Assembly: GCA_001683735.1 (NCBI GenBank)
Contig: LUGG01000004.1
Coordinates: forward strand, 1 to 64,000
Direction: 5' to 3'
DNA from: Grifola frondosa
Lineage: Eukaryota > Basidiomycota > Agaricomycetes > Polyporales > Grifolaceae
Length of the DNA: 64,000 nucleotides
Shown here: positions 47,875 through 60,500 of the stretch, piece after piece
Layout of the letters: the number at the start of each line of letters is the position of its first letter
Position numbering within the stretch: the first letter of the stretch is position 1
Notes under the pieces: model-generated
What the model was told of the DNA's origin: nothing
Databases searched by the model: none
The model's input: the letters and a program-made list of their open reading frames with translations, nothing else
Program-made: the position numbers and the translations under genes

Positions 47875-50555
47875 TCACAGCGTGTTCGAGATATGCCAAT
47901 CAAGGATATCCTCCCACTTGCCGGGGAGAAGCTGCGAGATCTGCTCCACGTCCTTGTCGCCCCGTCCAGACAGACACTAAAGATGAGCCGTTAGCAACCC
48001 AACTCAAAAACCCAGCCTGGAAATATACGCACGATGACGATATGGGCATCCTTGGGCAGCGTCTTCGCGAGCTCGACCCCGCCCCAGATGGCATGCGACG
48101 ACTCAAGAGCTACATGACAAACAACATCAGCACCACTGACGTATGATACACGCGCCACGTACCGGGGATGATGCCCTCGAGCTGCGTCAGCATCCTAAAG
48201 CCCCGCAAGGCCTGCTCGTCCGTCGCGACGGTGTACTCCGCGCGCCCAGAGTCCTTCAGCCAGGCGTGTTCAGGCCCGACGCCGGGGTAGTCCAGCCCGC
48301 GCTGATCGAGTGCGCTCGACGATCTGGCCCGTCGCCGACTGCAGCACGTACGTGCGCACCCCGTGGAACACGCCCATGTGGCCCTTGCTCAGCGTCGCGC
48401 TGTGCTTATCCCCTCCAACCTGCAGCAGCCGTCAGTATCGCGCCCGCAAGTAGAAAGCGCGCACAAACCTTCGCCGCCAGCCTCGACGCCGACGAGGCGC
48501 ACGTCTTCTCCGGGATGAAGTCGTAGAATGTGCCAATGGCGTTGCTCCGCCGCCCACGCACGCGACGACTGCGTCGGGAAGGCGGCCGACGCCGCGTGCA
48601 GCTGCTCGGGATCTCCTTCCCGATGACGCGCTGGAAGTCGCGCACGATCGTGGGGAACGGGTGCGGGCCGATCGCGGAGCCGATGAGGTAGTGCGTGTTC
48701 GCGAGGTTCGTGACCCAGTCGCGCAGCGCCTCGTTCACCGCGTCCTTGAGCGTGCACGAGCCCGAGTGCACGGGGATCACCTGCGGCGCGTGAGTTCGCG
48801 TGCGAGAGGGGAGGGGAGGGAGGGGACTCACGGTCGCGCCGAGCATGCGCATGCGAAGACGTTGAGGGCCTGCGCCGCACGTCCTCTGCGCCCATGTAGA
48901 CGATGCACTCCATCCCGAAGCGCGCGCATGCGGTGGCGGTCGCTACGCCGTGCTGCCGGCTCCGGTCTCGGCGATTATGCGAGTCTTACCTATCCTGCGG
49001 GCGAGAAGAAGCTACAGTGTTGTGCTGAGCATTTTGTCTAGGACGTTGGGGACAGACACTCACCTGTCCGATCGCGTGTTGATTTTGTGCGAACCTGTGT
49101 GGTTCCTTCGTAATAGGTCATCATATAAGAAGACATGTTATGACGGGAGATACGAAATGTACTGACAGGTCCTCGCGCTTCAACCAGATGTTCGCGCCAC
49201 CAGCATGTTCCGTCAGTTTCTCCGCCTTGTAGAGGTTTGACGGCCGGTTCATATAGTTGTAGAAGCTCTCAAACTCCTTCCAGAACTCGGGATCCTTCAT
49301 CGCTGCCTGATGGGCCTCCTCCAACTCGATGAGACAGTCCCACAGCGCCTCCGGGACGTATTGGCCTCCGAACTGTCCGAAACGCGGAGGGAGAACCGTG
49401 GGCTGCGCGGCCTCGTGAGAGGGCGTGTGGTGGGTACTGGCGTGCGAGCGCGAGGAAGAGCTGTGCGACGTGAGAGAGGGCCTGCTCTGGGGCTGGCCCT
49501 TGAGGCTGATCTCCCGACAATAGGCTTCGACGCTCTTTGCGACCTCACCTTGTGGGGCGTTCTTGACGATTGAGACGAGTCGGCTGCCGATCACTACACC
49601 ATCTGCGCCGGCGTCCGCAATGAGGTCGAAGTGCTGGCGGGTCGCGACGCCGAAGCCCACCGCGAGAGGTACATCCGTGTATTCTCGTACACGGTTGATG
49701 AGATCGGGGAGGGCAGTGTTCATTGTACCCGTCACTGATGATCCGGTTGTGCCCATCTAGTAAATCAGGATGAGCATTCTGGTATTTGATATCAAAGAAA
49801 TTATACAGTACTTTCGAGACAATGTAAATGAACGAGTCCGCAATCGACGCCAGGAACTCGATACGGTGCAACGACGTTGACGGCGCAACTAGCGGCACGT
49901 ATGAGACGCTGAAAGTAGAGGTTAGCTGGGAGATACATGAAGACAGCAGATATGTCACCTTGCTTTTGCACACTTCTCCCGGAATGCCACGGCCTCTTCT
50001 GGGGAAGGTCGACTACAATGAAGCCATTTGCACCAGCTTCGCTGGCGTCCTGGACGGCCTTTTCTTCTCCGTAAGCGATAAGAGGATTGTAATAGCCTAT
50101 GGCACGTTGAGTCCGAGAAGGCAGATGAATCGAGGCGCATTACAGACCCATGAGTAGCACGGGGGCAGTGAGGCCCTTCCTGCGTGCATCCCGAAGAAGA
50201 CCGAGGCATTGTGCGTAATCAGTCCCGTTGTTGAGCGCGACCTGCGATAATGTCGGAGTCAAAGACAGGTTGAGCGTGGAAGCAAGGAGGCCAACGTACG
50301 ACGTTCGTTTCTTGGATAGCTGGGCCATCCGCCATGGGGTCTGAGAACGGTACACCAAGCTCAATGATGTCCGCGCCACCCTCCTGCATCGCGAGCATAA
50401 TGGGCACGGTGTCCTCGACCTTGGGGTACCCCGCGGTCACGAAAGTGATCAGCGCGGGACTCCCCTATAAACCGCGTCAGAATTTGTATTCTGCCTCAAG
50501 GTATATTTCATACCTGCTTGTTCTTGTTTTCAAATGCTTTTCTGAGAGCCTCCAT
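47875..50555 (-). CDS. TRP5: Bifunctional tryptophan synthase (alpha-beta fusion)
   Basis: Last step of tryptophan synthesis: indole-3-glycerol phosphate plus serine to tryptophan. Start ATG 50555 ([14 protein letters not shown]). The alpha domain has [30 protein letters not shown] with the catalytic Glu and Asp, FIVVDLPPEEA and [12 protein letters not shown] Ser/His-rich linker precedes the beta domain: [34 protein letters not shown] with the PLP lysine, [76 protein letters not shown] and [13 protein letters not shown]. The C-terminal [12 protein letters not shown] leads to WHISNTL and the stop at 47875. The alpha-then-beta order is the fungal one. In the beta half the frame is broken at about nine places by single missing bases (near 48297, 48314, 48507, 48550, 48586, 48855, 48872, 48953 and 49078). 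Confidence 0.93.
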
Positions 50556-50730
50556 GGTGAGCTGGAGAAAGAAGGGATGATGTTCGAGTCATGGGCTGGA
50601 GGAGCGGTCATTTTAAAGAAATGTAATCTCGGTTAGATAATCTAAGTCGGGGAAATGCAATCTAATCTTATCTCCACCTCAACTCACTTGGGCGTTTGAC
50701 AGCATCGTTCCATCTGTTGAGCTCATCACC

Positions 50731-51240
50731 ATGGATCTTTCACAAACGTCTGACGAGTCCGAAGTCCTGATCCTGAACACTGGCGATACCATAAACATGA
50801 TATTCAGCAAGCAAGGCTATGTTCCCGAGCCCTTCTTCCTCATGGACACTCTTCACAGCCAGCAGCGCTTCCATGATCCGTTCGAAGAGTCGCTTTATTC
50901 GCATCGACGCATTCAGCCTCAGTCGAGGGATGCCGGCTGTGGAACAATCACAGCGGCAAGGCGAGCCCCCTCAGCAGTTCCTCTGGAAGTCGTGAAATAT
51001 CTCTCAGTCTAAAGTCCCGCCTGTACCCAGTGCACACCCTGCCTGTGCGATCATCAAGGCCCATAGGTGTTCCCGCTCATCTGGCACCAATCACACAGCA
51101 AGTGCTGAACAAACAGCCCCCGTGCGTTCAAATATCAGATGATGTCTATGAGGCTCAACTGCCTTCCCTCATCACGCTGAGGAGCAGTGCTCCGGGAGAA
51201 ATCGCAAACGCATTCGTTATGCTATCCTTGAAGTGAGCTA
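50731..51240 (+). pseudogene. Decayed N-terminal fragment of a fungal L-asparaginase
   Basis: ATG 50731 begins MDLSQTSDESEVLILNTGDT, followed by INMIFSKQGYVPEPFFL, LHSQQRFHDPFEESLYSH, and, in another frame, LPVRSSRPIGVPAH, CVQISDDVYEAQLPSL and APGE. These segments match the N-terminal part of the mushroom asparaginase/60-kDa lysophospholipase type. The frames are broken by stops (51010, 51237), and the catalytic domain beyond about 160 residues is missing. The catalytic GGT motif reads GDT. This is decay plus truncation rather than a single missing base. A complete paralogue elsewhere in the genome is expected. Confidence 0.75.
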
Positions 51241-52245
51241 AACGCCTTAATTATTCGTTGATATCTTGCTAATCTGACGGTGTAGCAGTTCAAATGTTTC
51301 TATACGATACAAACGTATATACATACCCAACATCCCCGCTAGCGTCCATACCCTACCGTCCGGGTTTTCGTCGCCCTGGTCGGAGCCGCTCTCTGTGGTT
51401 CCTGCCTCGCTACTGCTGATTTCATGCTGGCTGTAGCGTCTTGTGCATATCTCTGACGAGCCCTGCGGTGCTAGACTCGTTCCCTCCCGACACTCCTTCA
51501 TCATCTGTCTTCTAGTTTCATATATCGATATCATAGACCTGTGTTCCGTCCTGGCTCTCGCCTCCGACCTCTCTTAATGAACCCCATCAGACGAAGAAGA
51601 CGACCAACCTTCAGTTGGCTTGGTGGGATATTTCTTGTGAAGCGCTATATGGTAATTTGATACCGCCCACGAAGAACTAAAATCAAACGAACCTAAGATG
51701 TCTAGCATATATCGTGGTGCTAGAATTTCCACTAGCGCATAGTTTAATGAGTTGTCGGATATGTGATCCTGTCCGGCTTGAAGAACTGCCTTCCCAGCTG
51801 ACACTATTTTGAAATACGCCTGTCACAATGTGGCGATTCAGAAAATTGCACCAGACGACGGTGCGCGAACTATCACAATACGTCAAGCCGAAACAATGGC
51901 TATAACATATTCTTTCAGCACAGGCAAATGCAGAAAAGCTGCAGTACTTAATCCTATTGCTCCTTGGTCTTCCTGTCATGGAGGCATGCAAAGGACCTTA
52001 GTAGTCGTGAGTCGAAGATGATTACAACCAAAATCATCCCCGACAACAAAGGATAGGTCTCAATAGTGATATAAGCAAGATAAATCACCAGCTTGACTTT
52101 CCAAATCCTCGCCTGCACACCTGAAGGTTCAGAGCAGTCATAACGGCAGAAGCCCCGCATAGATGAAGTATTCCCGATGAGACACTTGAATTAGTCTGTA
52201 AGACGGTTCCTCGTACAAATCAAGGGAACGACAGGATGAACCCCT
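51241..52245. other. Intergenic, 1.0 kb, with a possible minus-strand gene relic
   Basis: Minus-strand segments AYFKIVSAGKAVLQAGQDHI, LVEILAPRYMLDILGSFDF and ALHKKYPTKPTEGW (51835-51580) read like real protein after a CAG acceptor at about 51823. A Ser/Glu-rich frame at 51247-51534 may be its tail. No family was recognised and no start exon found. It could be the remains of an uncharacterised gene. Confidence 0.35.
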
Positions 52246-53140
52246 TCATGTCCTTTTCCCAGCTACAGTTCGGCAGTCCATTGGTGCTTCCGTCCCGCTG
52301 CCGCCGCAGACTTTCTCCAATAGCTCACCCATCGTCTCCAAAATATTCTTCAGTTTTGTCTTCACATCGGCAGCGCGTTTCGCAAGAAAGAGAGGGACCA
52401 GCGCCATGGGGTCGGACGAAGGTTCGGAATCTGAAACGTCGCCGTAGTTGTCATCAGCAGTAGAGTCAAAGCCATAACCCAAGGTAGAGCTCGAGGCATA
52501 TGCAGTGGAGGTGCGGTAAGCAACAGATTCAGGCATTGCGCGAGGAAATACCCTGCTCATGCGCCGGCTGGGAGGTTTGGCATCAGCAGCGTCTAGAACA
52601 GCCGCCTCTACTTTCTTATACGAGTCAGTGCCTGGTGTGCACAACGATTTCATGAGATAACGCGTGTTGTTGAATGCGATGTAGCGGAGTTTGGGGTAGA
52701 AGTGAACGAGCGAACCAGGCGTGCCGCATACAACGGGACAATCTGGGTTGGGACAACCCGGGGGGTCGACGCCGTCTTGCTGACACTTTCCATGGAAGTA
52801 ACCAGGGAATATTGCGGTCTCCATTTCACTGTAGGATTGAGCGTTGTAAGCTTCGAGGATGGGATCAAGGTAGCGTAGTGTAGATGTGGATTCTGGATGG
52901 TTATCGAGTATGTCTGAGATTTGTTGGGCCTGTGAGAGATTCATCAATCTCATCAATCAGTATAACAGATAGGAAAGGTATGGAGACAATCTTTACTATG
53001 TTCATCATGACGGCCTGTATCGGGCTGGTATAGTTTCCGAGGAACGCATTCGTGATGCCGACAATGCACTCCCCTTCGCAAGCAGAGACAGTGACCGGCA
53101 CTGTTAATAATAAAAAGGACAAACAAGAAGTGAAACGCAT
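52246..53140 (-). CDS. Secreted Cys-containing protein of unknown function, common in mushrooms
   Basis: Two exons, 53140-52997 and 52929-52246, in frame; 275 residues. Signal peptide MRFTSCLSFLLLTVPVTVSA, mature start CEGECIVGITNAFLGNYTSP. After the intron: AQQISDILDNHPES, YLDPILEAYNAQSYSEMETA, IFPGYFHGKCQ, a Cys/Pro cluster GCPNPDCPVVCGTPGSLVHF and LRYIAFNNTRYLM. The C-terminal half is Ser/Ala-rich and ends in a charged segment with two further Cys. I recall unnamed relatives in Agaricomycetes; no enzymatic motif is visible. An extracellular role is inferred from the signal peptide and paired cysteines. Confidence 0.75.
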
Positions 53141-56100
53141 GTCGAATACAGCCAAAAGATGAGATGACAGGAAGACAGACAGAGGAAGCACGGACTTGAA
53201 CTACAACCAAACATTGCGACAAATATCGCGAACGCGTCCACATCACGTGCAAGCGACCGCGATAATTAAGCAGTTTTCCATCCGCAGACCTCTGCGGGAA
53301 TAGTGGCAGCGTCAAGATGGACAGATGAGACCAGATGATGCTGATCGTAGCGGCACGAGCGCCATCCCCGACTCAGAGGGTAATCAAGTGAAGTGTTGGC
53401 AGTTTGAATTCGTGATGTACATACATCAATAGGAACATATAATTACATACACAAGAAGAGACGAGCAAAATGCTAATAGTACATACAAATCAGACATACT
53501 ACAAGAGTTATGAAACTAAGGACAGGCATGGCGGAGAAATGTGCATCATAGTGGAAGAGAAGGTAGATAATGTGCTAGTATATCATATTACTTTACCCGG
53601 ATCCTCCGTAGAGTCTGCGTCCGATCTCTCGTCACTAGCATCATTGACGACATTGTCGTTGTCATAGTCCGAGTCCACTCCTGGATGAATATCTTTGACA
53701 TCTTGATTCACAGTTACCGAGTTTTTGCTTTCAGGGATTGGGTTCGCGAGGTGAATGACATGCTGAATGTTCAATGATACTGTATGTATGTTGTCTTTGG
53801 TGGACCAGAAACAGGGATCTTCGTGCCCAATTGGTGAGTGTGCATCTGTTTCAGATCAGCCACTAACAGCAAAGATTCTTCAGGCCTAACATTGCCCTGG
53901 GGAAATATCATCCTCTGCTTCCTCTCATTATCTGGTGTGTGTCTCTTCAAGATGCTGAAAGGTTGGAGATTCTTCAAGAGAAGCTGTTCACAGATATTCT
54001 GGATGATGGAACGAAGCACATTCATAAGCTTGTTCACCAAGTCCTAGGATCTCATACTGTGTCCAACATGCTCCTGCTGGCTCACAAGTATTATTGTGTG
54101 ACTTTTGGATGAGAGACAGGTATATATTATGGGTGTCATTGGTAAGTATGCATCATACATCTTGAAATGTCTACTGAATTTGTGTAGGGCATTGGTTGAG
54201 CCCCAGACCAAGAAATTCAATGGTGCGAGATACAAGGGATTCTTCAACTTCAGGGAGACCCTTGCATGGCAATTTAGGAAGGGGCAAGACCTTCCACCAA
54301 TTTCAATACCCAAACCCACATGCTCTATGCTTGCGCCATCTTTGACACCTCTGCTACCTCTGCCACCTCCCTCTGTTACTCATACTAGTATCAAAGAATT
54401 GTTGAATATTCAGATTTCGTCATCTGTGATGTTGAGCACCTCTACCACTGTCTCAAACATCTTTGCAATGGAGTTAGAGTTTGAATTCAACAGTAAGGTT
54501 ATCTTATGCTTTATCATTGAGTTACTGATAACCTTTTTCTTGCTAAACCTTCATGTTGAAGACAATCTATCTGCCATGCAAAAGGAGGAGCCATGTGCAC
54601 CATCACTTGGGCATGCCATCTTGAATGAGCTGCACACTCCACAGAGACCCTCTAGGGTCCTTAACATACCATGTACCCCACAGCATGCATCCACCCTCAC
54701 CCAGCTCTTCATGCCATCTGCACAGTGGTTCCCATCCCCCCCTCCCCCCAAGTCCACAATTTATGGGCAATGATGCAATCTTCATAATGCTGGTGAGACA
54801 TATGTCAGCAGCCCACCTCCATCCCAACAGCCCATTTTTTCTCTCAGCCATCATGCTGATGAGTTTCTTAAGAGCCAGGGATTTTTCCAGGTCACTATTC
54901 TTGAGATTGTTCAAGCTCAGATGCACAGTGCCACCTTCACGAACTTTGTCAGATACATGGAGGGCACCATAGTTTCGGTGATGGAGGTGCAGCATCTGTG
55001 AAACATCATCATCCTCCCTCAAGATACTATTTCTTTTTAACATTGGAGTATGAATATGTTTCTGTATGTTCTTCTGGTCTTCCCACAACATGTATGCATT
55101 TGCAACATGTATGTACATCACATTGATACTCTCTTGCCAACTCTGATCTATAAAACACAAATATGTATCCTATAAATCGTAGAGTCAGTAGCAATGAGAT
55201 ATAGCACGAATGGGCTCTCGATTTCCCACAGAGGTCCCTTGTGCAGAACTGAGTGACTGATTATGCTCACGAGTCGCACATGAATCACACATCTCTGAGA
55301 CTTGAGAAACATAGAACAATATAAAAGAAATGCTCAACAATGCTATCTCTTTGCACACTCCATGCAGATCACAACTAAAAGGGTCTTCTTGATCACAGGT
55401 TTGAAGTTGCAATGTGTATGGAGGTCTACACATATGGTTGCAAGTGTCATGGTCGCAGTTTTGCAGTGTGAGAAGAGTCTTTAGTGTAGAGTGGATATGA
55501 TCGCCAGTGAAGCTGATGATTTTGAACTCTGTACTTGTGGGGGAACTCGTATCTGCTTTGTATCATATTGTACATGAGTTTTTATAAAATATTCTACATA
55601 TTTGAAATGTGAAAAGACCTCGGTACAAATTAAAAGCTGATTGCAAGTACCTTGTGATGAACATATCCTGTGAAATATGCTAACTAGTAAGGGAAAAGTC
55701 GGTCACAATATCAACAAAGGTCTGGGATGAAACACGACACAAGAAAGCTATGAGAAATCAGGGTGAAGGGGGATGCAGAAAGTATGGTGGCTGAACTACT
55801 ACACCTGCCACGTATAGCCATGCACTGCACCAGCATGCGAAACACACAAAGGTACATGCGAGTAGATGCATGGCCTTCTTGGGGCATCTGTTGTAAAGGG
55901 AAACATATTGCATCAGTAGTATGGTCCGGGGTGTGCTGCAAACAATAGTGGAGATGTCAAGTTGACATGTGGAGTTGCGTGGCATAGCTAAATCAGTTAT
56001 GGAAATGATCTGAGACTGGTTAAGAGTCGAAAAGACTGGGATTAAGTTCGACACATGTGATCTGCCAGGTAGGCACATGTAGGATGCTGAACAATTGGAT

Positions 56101-56930
56101 CACAAGTGTCTTGATGCATTGCATGTTGCCATGAGGCAATTTTGAATATAAGAATGACGTATCATGTGAATTTGGAGTGTACGAAGTAGTGGAACCATTG
56201 ATAGTTGACGTTCGGTTGTTGCACATTGCAACAAAGCTGGGGAATATGGTGCAAGTGACCTGCGATGATGTAATCACAGGTACAATCCTACTGGAAGAGT
56301 TCCTGGGTGATCGTCAGCTGTTCGAAATGTGAAAATGATTTGATTCGCGTATCTGAGGCTATTGTATCAACATGTCCAGTTGACATTTTGTTGAACTTGT
56401 TCCCACAATGTATTTTGTCCACATCAAGCTGCTTCTCCTGCTCATTGTGTGACCTAGCAAACACGCCCTTGCCTCGATGGCCCACACATATGAGGGGGCC
56501 TTCAGCAGCTTTCTTCCTCTGATGCCCACAAGGTCATGACCAATCTTACCCACCTACCTTGACGATACTGCACCAAACATCAAAGGCCAAAGCTCATGCC
56601 AGCTGCAAAGTAGCTGGCCAAATAAAACAGGAAAAGATATTCCAATAAGTATTCCAAAGCTCTGACTGATATGCAGGACCTTGTACTACAGCAGGCAACT
56701 CAGCTGCATAAATGCTTCGAATCCCACAGTGTCAACTACTATTACAGGGCAATAATGCAACAGTCATGTCTGTCTGTGAAGAAATGGGGGAATCAACTGA
56801 TGGAATGTCTATTTATGCAAAGAGCTGAAGGAGCATAATAAAGGTATGAAATCTCATTGCTCATGTTTTGATCATATACTTATTTACATATAATAGCTCT
56901 GCCTAACTGACAACACCATGATCGTGCATC
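53141..56930. mobile_element. AT-rich, element-derived region with broken ORFs
   Basis: From about 53.4 kb the sequence is clearly richer in A/T than the left part, and intact gene structure disappears. Fragments with protein-like composition include LQEKLFTDILDDGTKHIHKL then QVLGSHTVSNMLLLAHKYY (plus, 53965-54105), FFNFRETLAWQFRKGQDLPP (plus, 54237-54300) and, on minus, a charged region at 55160-54800. Around 56553-56359 minus, IRGRKLLKAPSYVWAIEARA looks like another repeat ORF remnant. No terminal repeat or target-site duplication was identified. Element-derived origin is inferred from composition, decay and neighbours. Confidence 0.5.
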
Positions 56931-56934
56931 CTCA

Positions 56935-57235
56935 CATATCATCAAGGTCATCTCGAAGTGTTGGAAGGCAATGTCTGAAGATAAGAAGAAGGAGGCAACA
57001 GAAATGGGAGTGAAGGAGCTGGCTGACTGTCGAGAGATGAAGGCTCTTGCCCCATAGAACACTCATATTCACTTTTTTCAAGATGCCCACACAACCCTTG
57101 GGTCTATTGAATGTGAGGTATAACCTGTGATCTTCATCTATTCACAAATGTTACTGACAGCTATCTTAGCTCATTTCACTCAATGTCCACACTGGCATTG
57201 AGATGATGTTGTTTGTAGTGTTGCTGCAGCTAAGT
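56935..57235 (+). pseudogene. Relic of a repeated Agaricomycete ORF of unknown function
   Basis: The plus-strand frame VISKCWKAMSEDKKKEATEM, GVKELADCREMKALAP hits an in-frame TAG, then reads FFQDAHTTLGSIECE. A GTATAA donor and TTAG acceptor lead to LISLNVHTGIEMMLFVVLL. This matches a conserved segment I remember from very common multi-copy mushroom ORFs that sit with mobile elements; the family name is not known to me. The stop codon and missing flanks show it is a fragment. Confidence 0.55.
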
Positions 57236-57596
57236 CAGGCCTAAATAGTATATGACTCATAACTTCTGCAGTTTTTCAGATATCATAGTGATCTTACATT
57301 CACTTCGTAGCCTATATATAGCTGCATAATCTTGCCAAATATCAAAATGTTATACCTTGTATTGATGGAGATATAGCCAAAAAGCCGATTGCAAAGTCTG
57401 ACTTTTTAGTCAGCTTTTTTACCAATGCAATTGAAATTGAAACATATTCAAGATAATTATGCAAATGGTGGTGTTACATTCAAATACATATACATTTCAG
57501 CTATTCATTTCAATTAAGATTATATCTTTATCTGCAAAACTTATGTCAGAATATCTAAAAACTAAAACAGGTGTGACTAAGCCATGGCAACACTAA

Positions 57597-60500
57597 TTAT
57601 AATAAGTAAGAACTAGCTGATGTCATGAGGCACAAAACTGAAGGCTTACCACAGTAAGAGGAAGAAACACTCGAAGAGAGAAGTAAGACAAGCCTGAATA
57701 GCTCGCCACCTCCTTCACAGAACCATGTCTTCTGCTGACCTTTTTGTAGAGGTCTAATATTTCTCCGATGTACATACATTTTTTGTTCTTCATGATGACA
57801 AAGCAACCTGGATGCAGAGGGTTGATTTGACTGACATTCCTGCTTGCAATATTTGGAACATCTGGGAACACTCACGGTTAGGCTTTATCTAAATGTCTGA
57901 AGCCAACAGTATGCAATACCTTTGTAAGGAACAATCATTTGGAGCTGTTTCACGACATTCTGCCAACGGATCTCCCACGCTGTCTTCGCTCTCTTGGTGT
58001 CATCGCCTAGGTCTTGGATGATGTGAACTCGATGAGACCCTTCTCAGATGCTCAGCTTCGCCACTGGTTTGTTCTTATCGAGAGCGTCAAGATGTTTGAG
58101 TGCAAACTTTGGGTCGAGCATAACGACACCTTCTGAATGTGTGCCTATGCCGGACTGATAATATTTGCACATGGCCAGCATCAAGGATACTGACACCTTG
58201 TCCTTTTCGTCGAAGAGTTCGCTCATAAGTGGTGAGTTGGCATCCAGCTGTGTCTCGAGAATTGTGGGATCAGAAGTTGTGGAGGCCATAATTGGGGGAG
58301 GTGCAACTGCCTCAGCAGTGATAGCTAAGGTGAGCTCACCACCATCCATTCAGTTTGGATAATGCCTCTTCATAGTCCTGCGAAGGCGCAGCATAGCAAG
58401 CTGCATCATGTGCTGCAGCGGTAGTGATCTTGGACAGACTGGAAGCATCGACATCTGAGGAATCATCATCTGACTCCGAATCCTCATCTGCCTCCTCAAC
58501 TTCATCGGAGTCCAGCTCCTCATCTTCTTCAATATCTCTTTTCCTCTGAGGAGAGTGCCTTTGTTTCGGTGCTACAAGTGGTGTGAGAATGATGGGAAGA
58601 GAAGGGATAGGCATTCGAAGGAGTTGTTTCACAGTGAGTGATGCCTCTTTCCAGGCGAGAACAACCAGCTGATTTATTTGAGTTGCATCAAGGTCAACGC
58701 GGAGATTGTTGAGCTCTTCCAATGAAAGAGGTGAAGCATCGTAGTCGAGCACATATCCAGTGCCTGAGTTCTGTTCTCTCTTTGCTGTGAGATCCCCAGA
58801 GAGGAGAATTCATTGACGGAGCATGACATGCTTCATGAGCTTCAGAAATTCAGCATAGGTGAAGTTAGGAATCAGCGAGCGAGCAAGGCCGAAGAAGTGT
58901 TCCACGAATTCCATTCCCAACAGCCAGGGACAGAATGCATATGTGGGATAGTGTGTGGAATACGCAATAACAAGCAAAAGGAGGCTGTCACACATGTGAT
59001 TGAAGATGTTGAAGCTTTGGGGTGAGATAAATGACCGCTGCATTGAGTAGAGATCCGGGAATCGTCGAGATAGTGCTACAATGTGGGCTTTCCAGATATG
59101 AAGGAAAAATTGAGTGCGCAATATGGCAAGGACCCGGTCTTGAGCAGTAAGCTGGTGATTTAGCCAAGTGTCAATAAGCTCTCCTATAACATGTCCAATT
59201 AGAAATTAATATAAAATGAGAGAGTAGAATGTGTTACCAAATATAAACAGATAAACAAATAACCATGTAAATTCATCCTTTATGACCCGTTCACCATCAC
59301 ATGTCGTGGTAGCCACAGAGAGAGCAATGTGATGAAAGAGACGCCTGGCTGCGTCGTCATTCTGTTTGTCCACATTCTCAACATCACAAAGGACCATCGC
59401 AGCCTCTCCAGACTCATAGAGCTGCACAAGAGAGCAGTTCATGATGAAGCCACATCCAAGACTTGCAGTGTGAGTTCCATGCTGTGGTTGATTCTGACAT
59501 GTTTGCGCCCATGCTGGGGGTCCGACAATGATATGAGTGGTCCTGTAACACGAAAACAGGGAGTACTTATATTTATGCCATAGACCTTGTATTCATATGA
59601 CAGACGAGGGAGGTCTGCAGCTTCATTGTCCATCATGCTCTGCACAAGGAGTTCGGAGGATGCTCCATCAGCTGCAAAAAAGATGACCTGGATTTGAAGT
59701 GTTGTTGCCATTTGCAAAAATGTCTTTTGGTGGGAGTGGATCAACTCTGCATTGTTGGTCCCATTGGTTGGGATTAGAGCTATCACAAGGGGTGGAATCT
59801 GAGGAAGAGGTATCTTTCAAAAGATGTTAGCGGTGAGTGTAATGTTGAATCTTCTGAACATACCTTGACCAAGATAGCCCATGTCTGTGTTGCCCATGCA
59901 TTATTCGTCTTCACATGCTTGATAACTTCATCGATGTCTTCCGGGTCATCAACTGCGCAGTCATTTAGAGGAAGTATGAACCCCAGGACATGACTACCGA
60001 AATCATTTGAGTATGTAAGTCGCCTGCAGACTTTGGTACAGTTGTCAGCTACTGCTACAGGATCAATGTATTTGACTGAGTCCATGAGACGTTTGACGTG
60101 AGCCACATTTTCAAACTGCAGCATGGGATTTTGTAGGCAATCGGGTGATCGAGCAACAATGTATCTAATTAAACATGCTAAGATTGGGGGTGTTGCCACT
60201 AGAGATTGACCAAACGTACCTCAAACACTGTGGAGAAGGCCCTCCCAACTGTGCGCTGAGAATACCATATGTTTGTGCTGAATTCTGACCATAAGAATGC
60301 ACAAGCGTCATAAAATTCAGATAGTTCCGGGGGTAGCGCATTCCATGCTTCAGTCGGGGATTTGGATCCACGGCATGTTCTACTCGATTAGTGAGAACTT
60401 GACAGATACTAGTGAACATCTCAAAACCCTTGAGCTTTCCATCGACAGCTTGCTTGTAAAGCTCCAGAAAACAGTCAGTACTGTCGTTCCTGTCAAGAGC

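Noticed and set aside
53470..53774. Acidic minus-strand frame (63 aa, 53583-53774) as a small gene
   Set aside because: Short, Asp/Ser-rich, without start context or neighbours; probably part of decayed element sequence.
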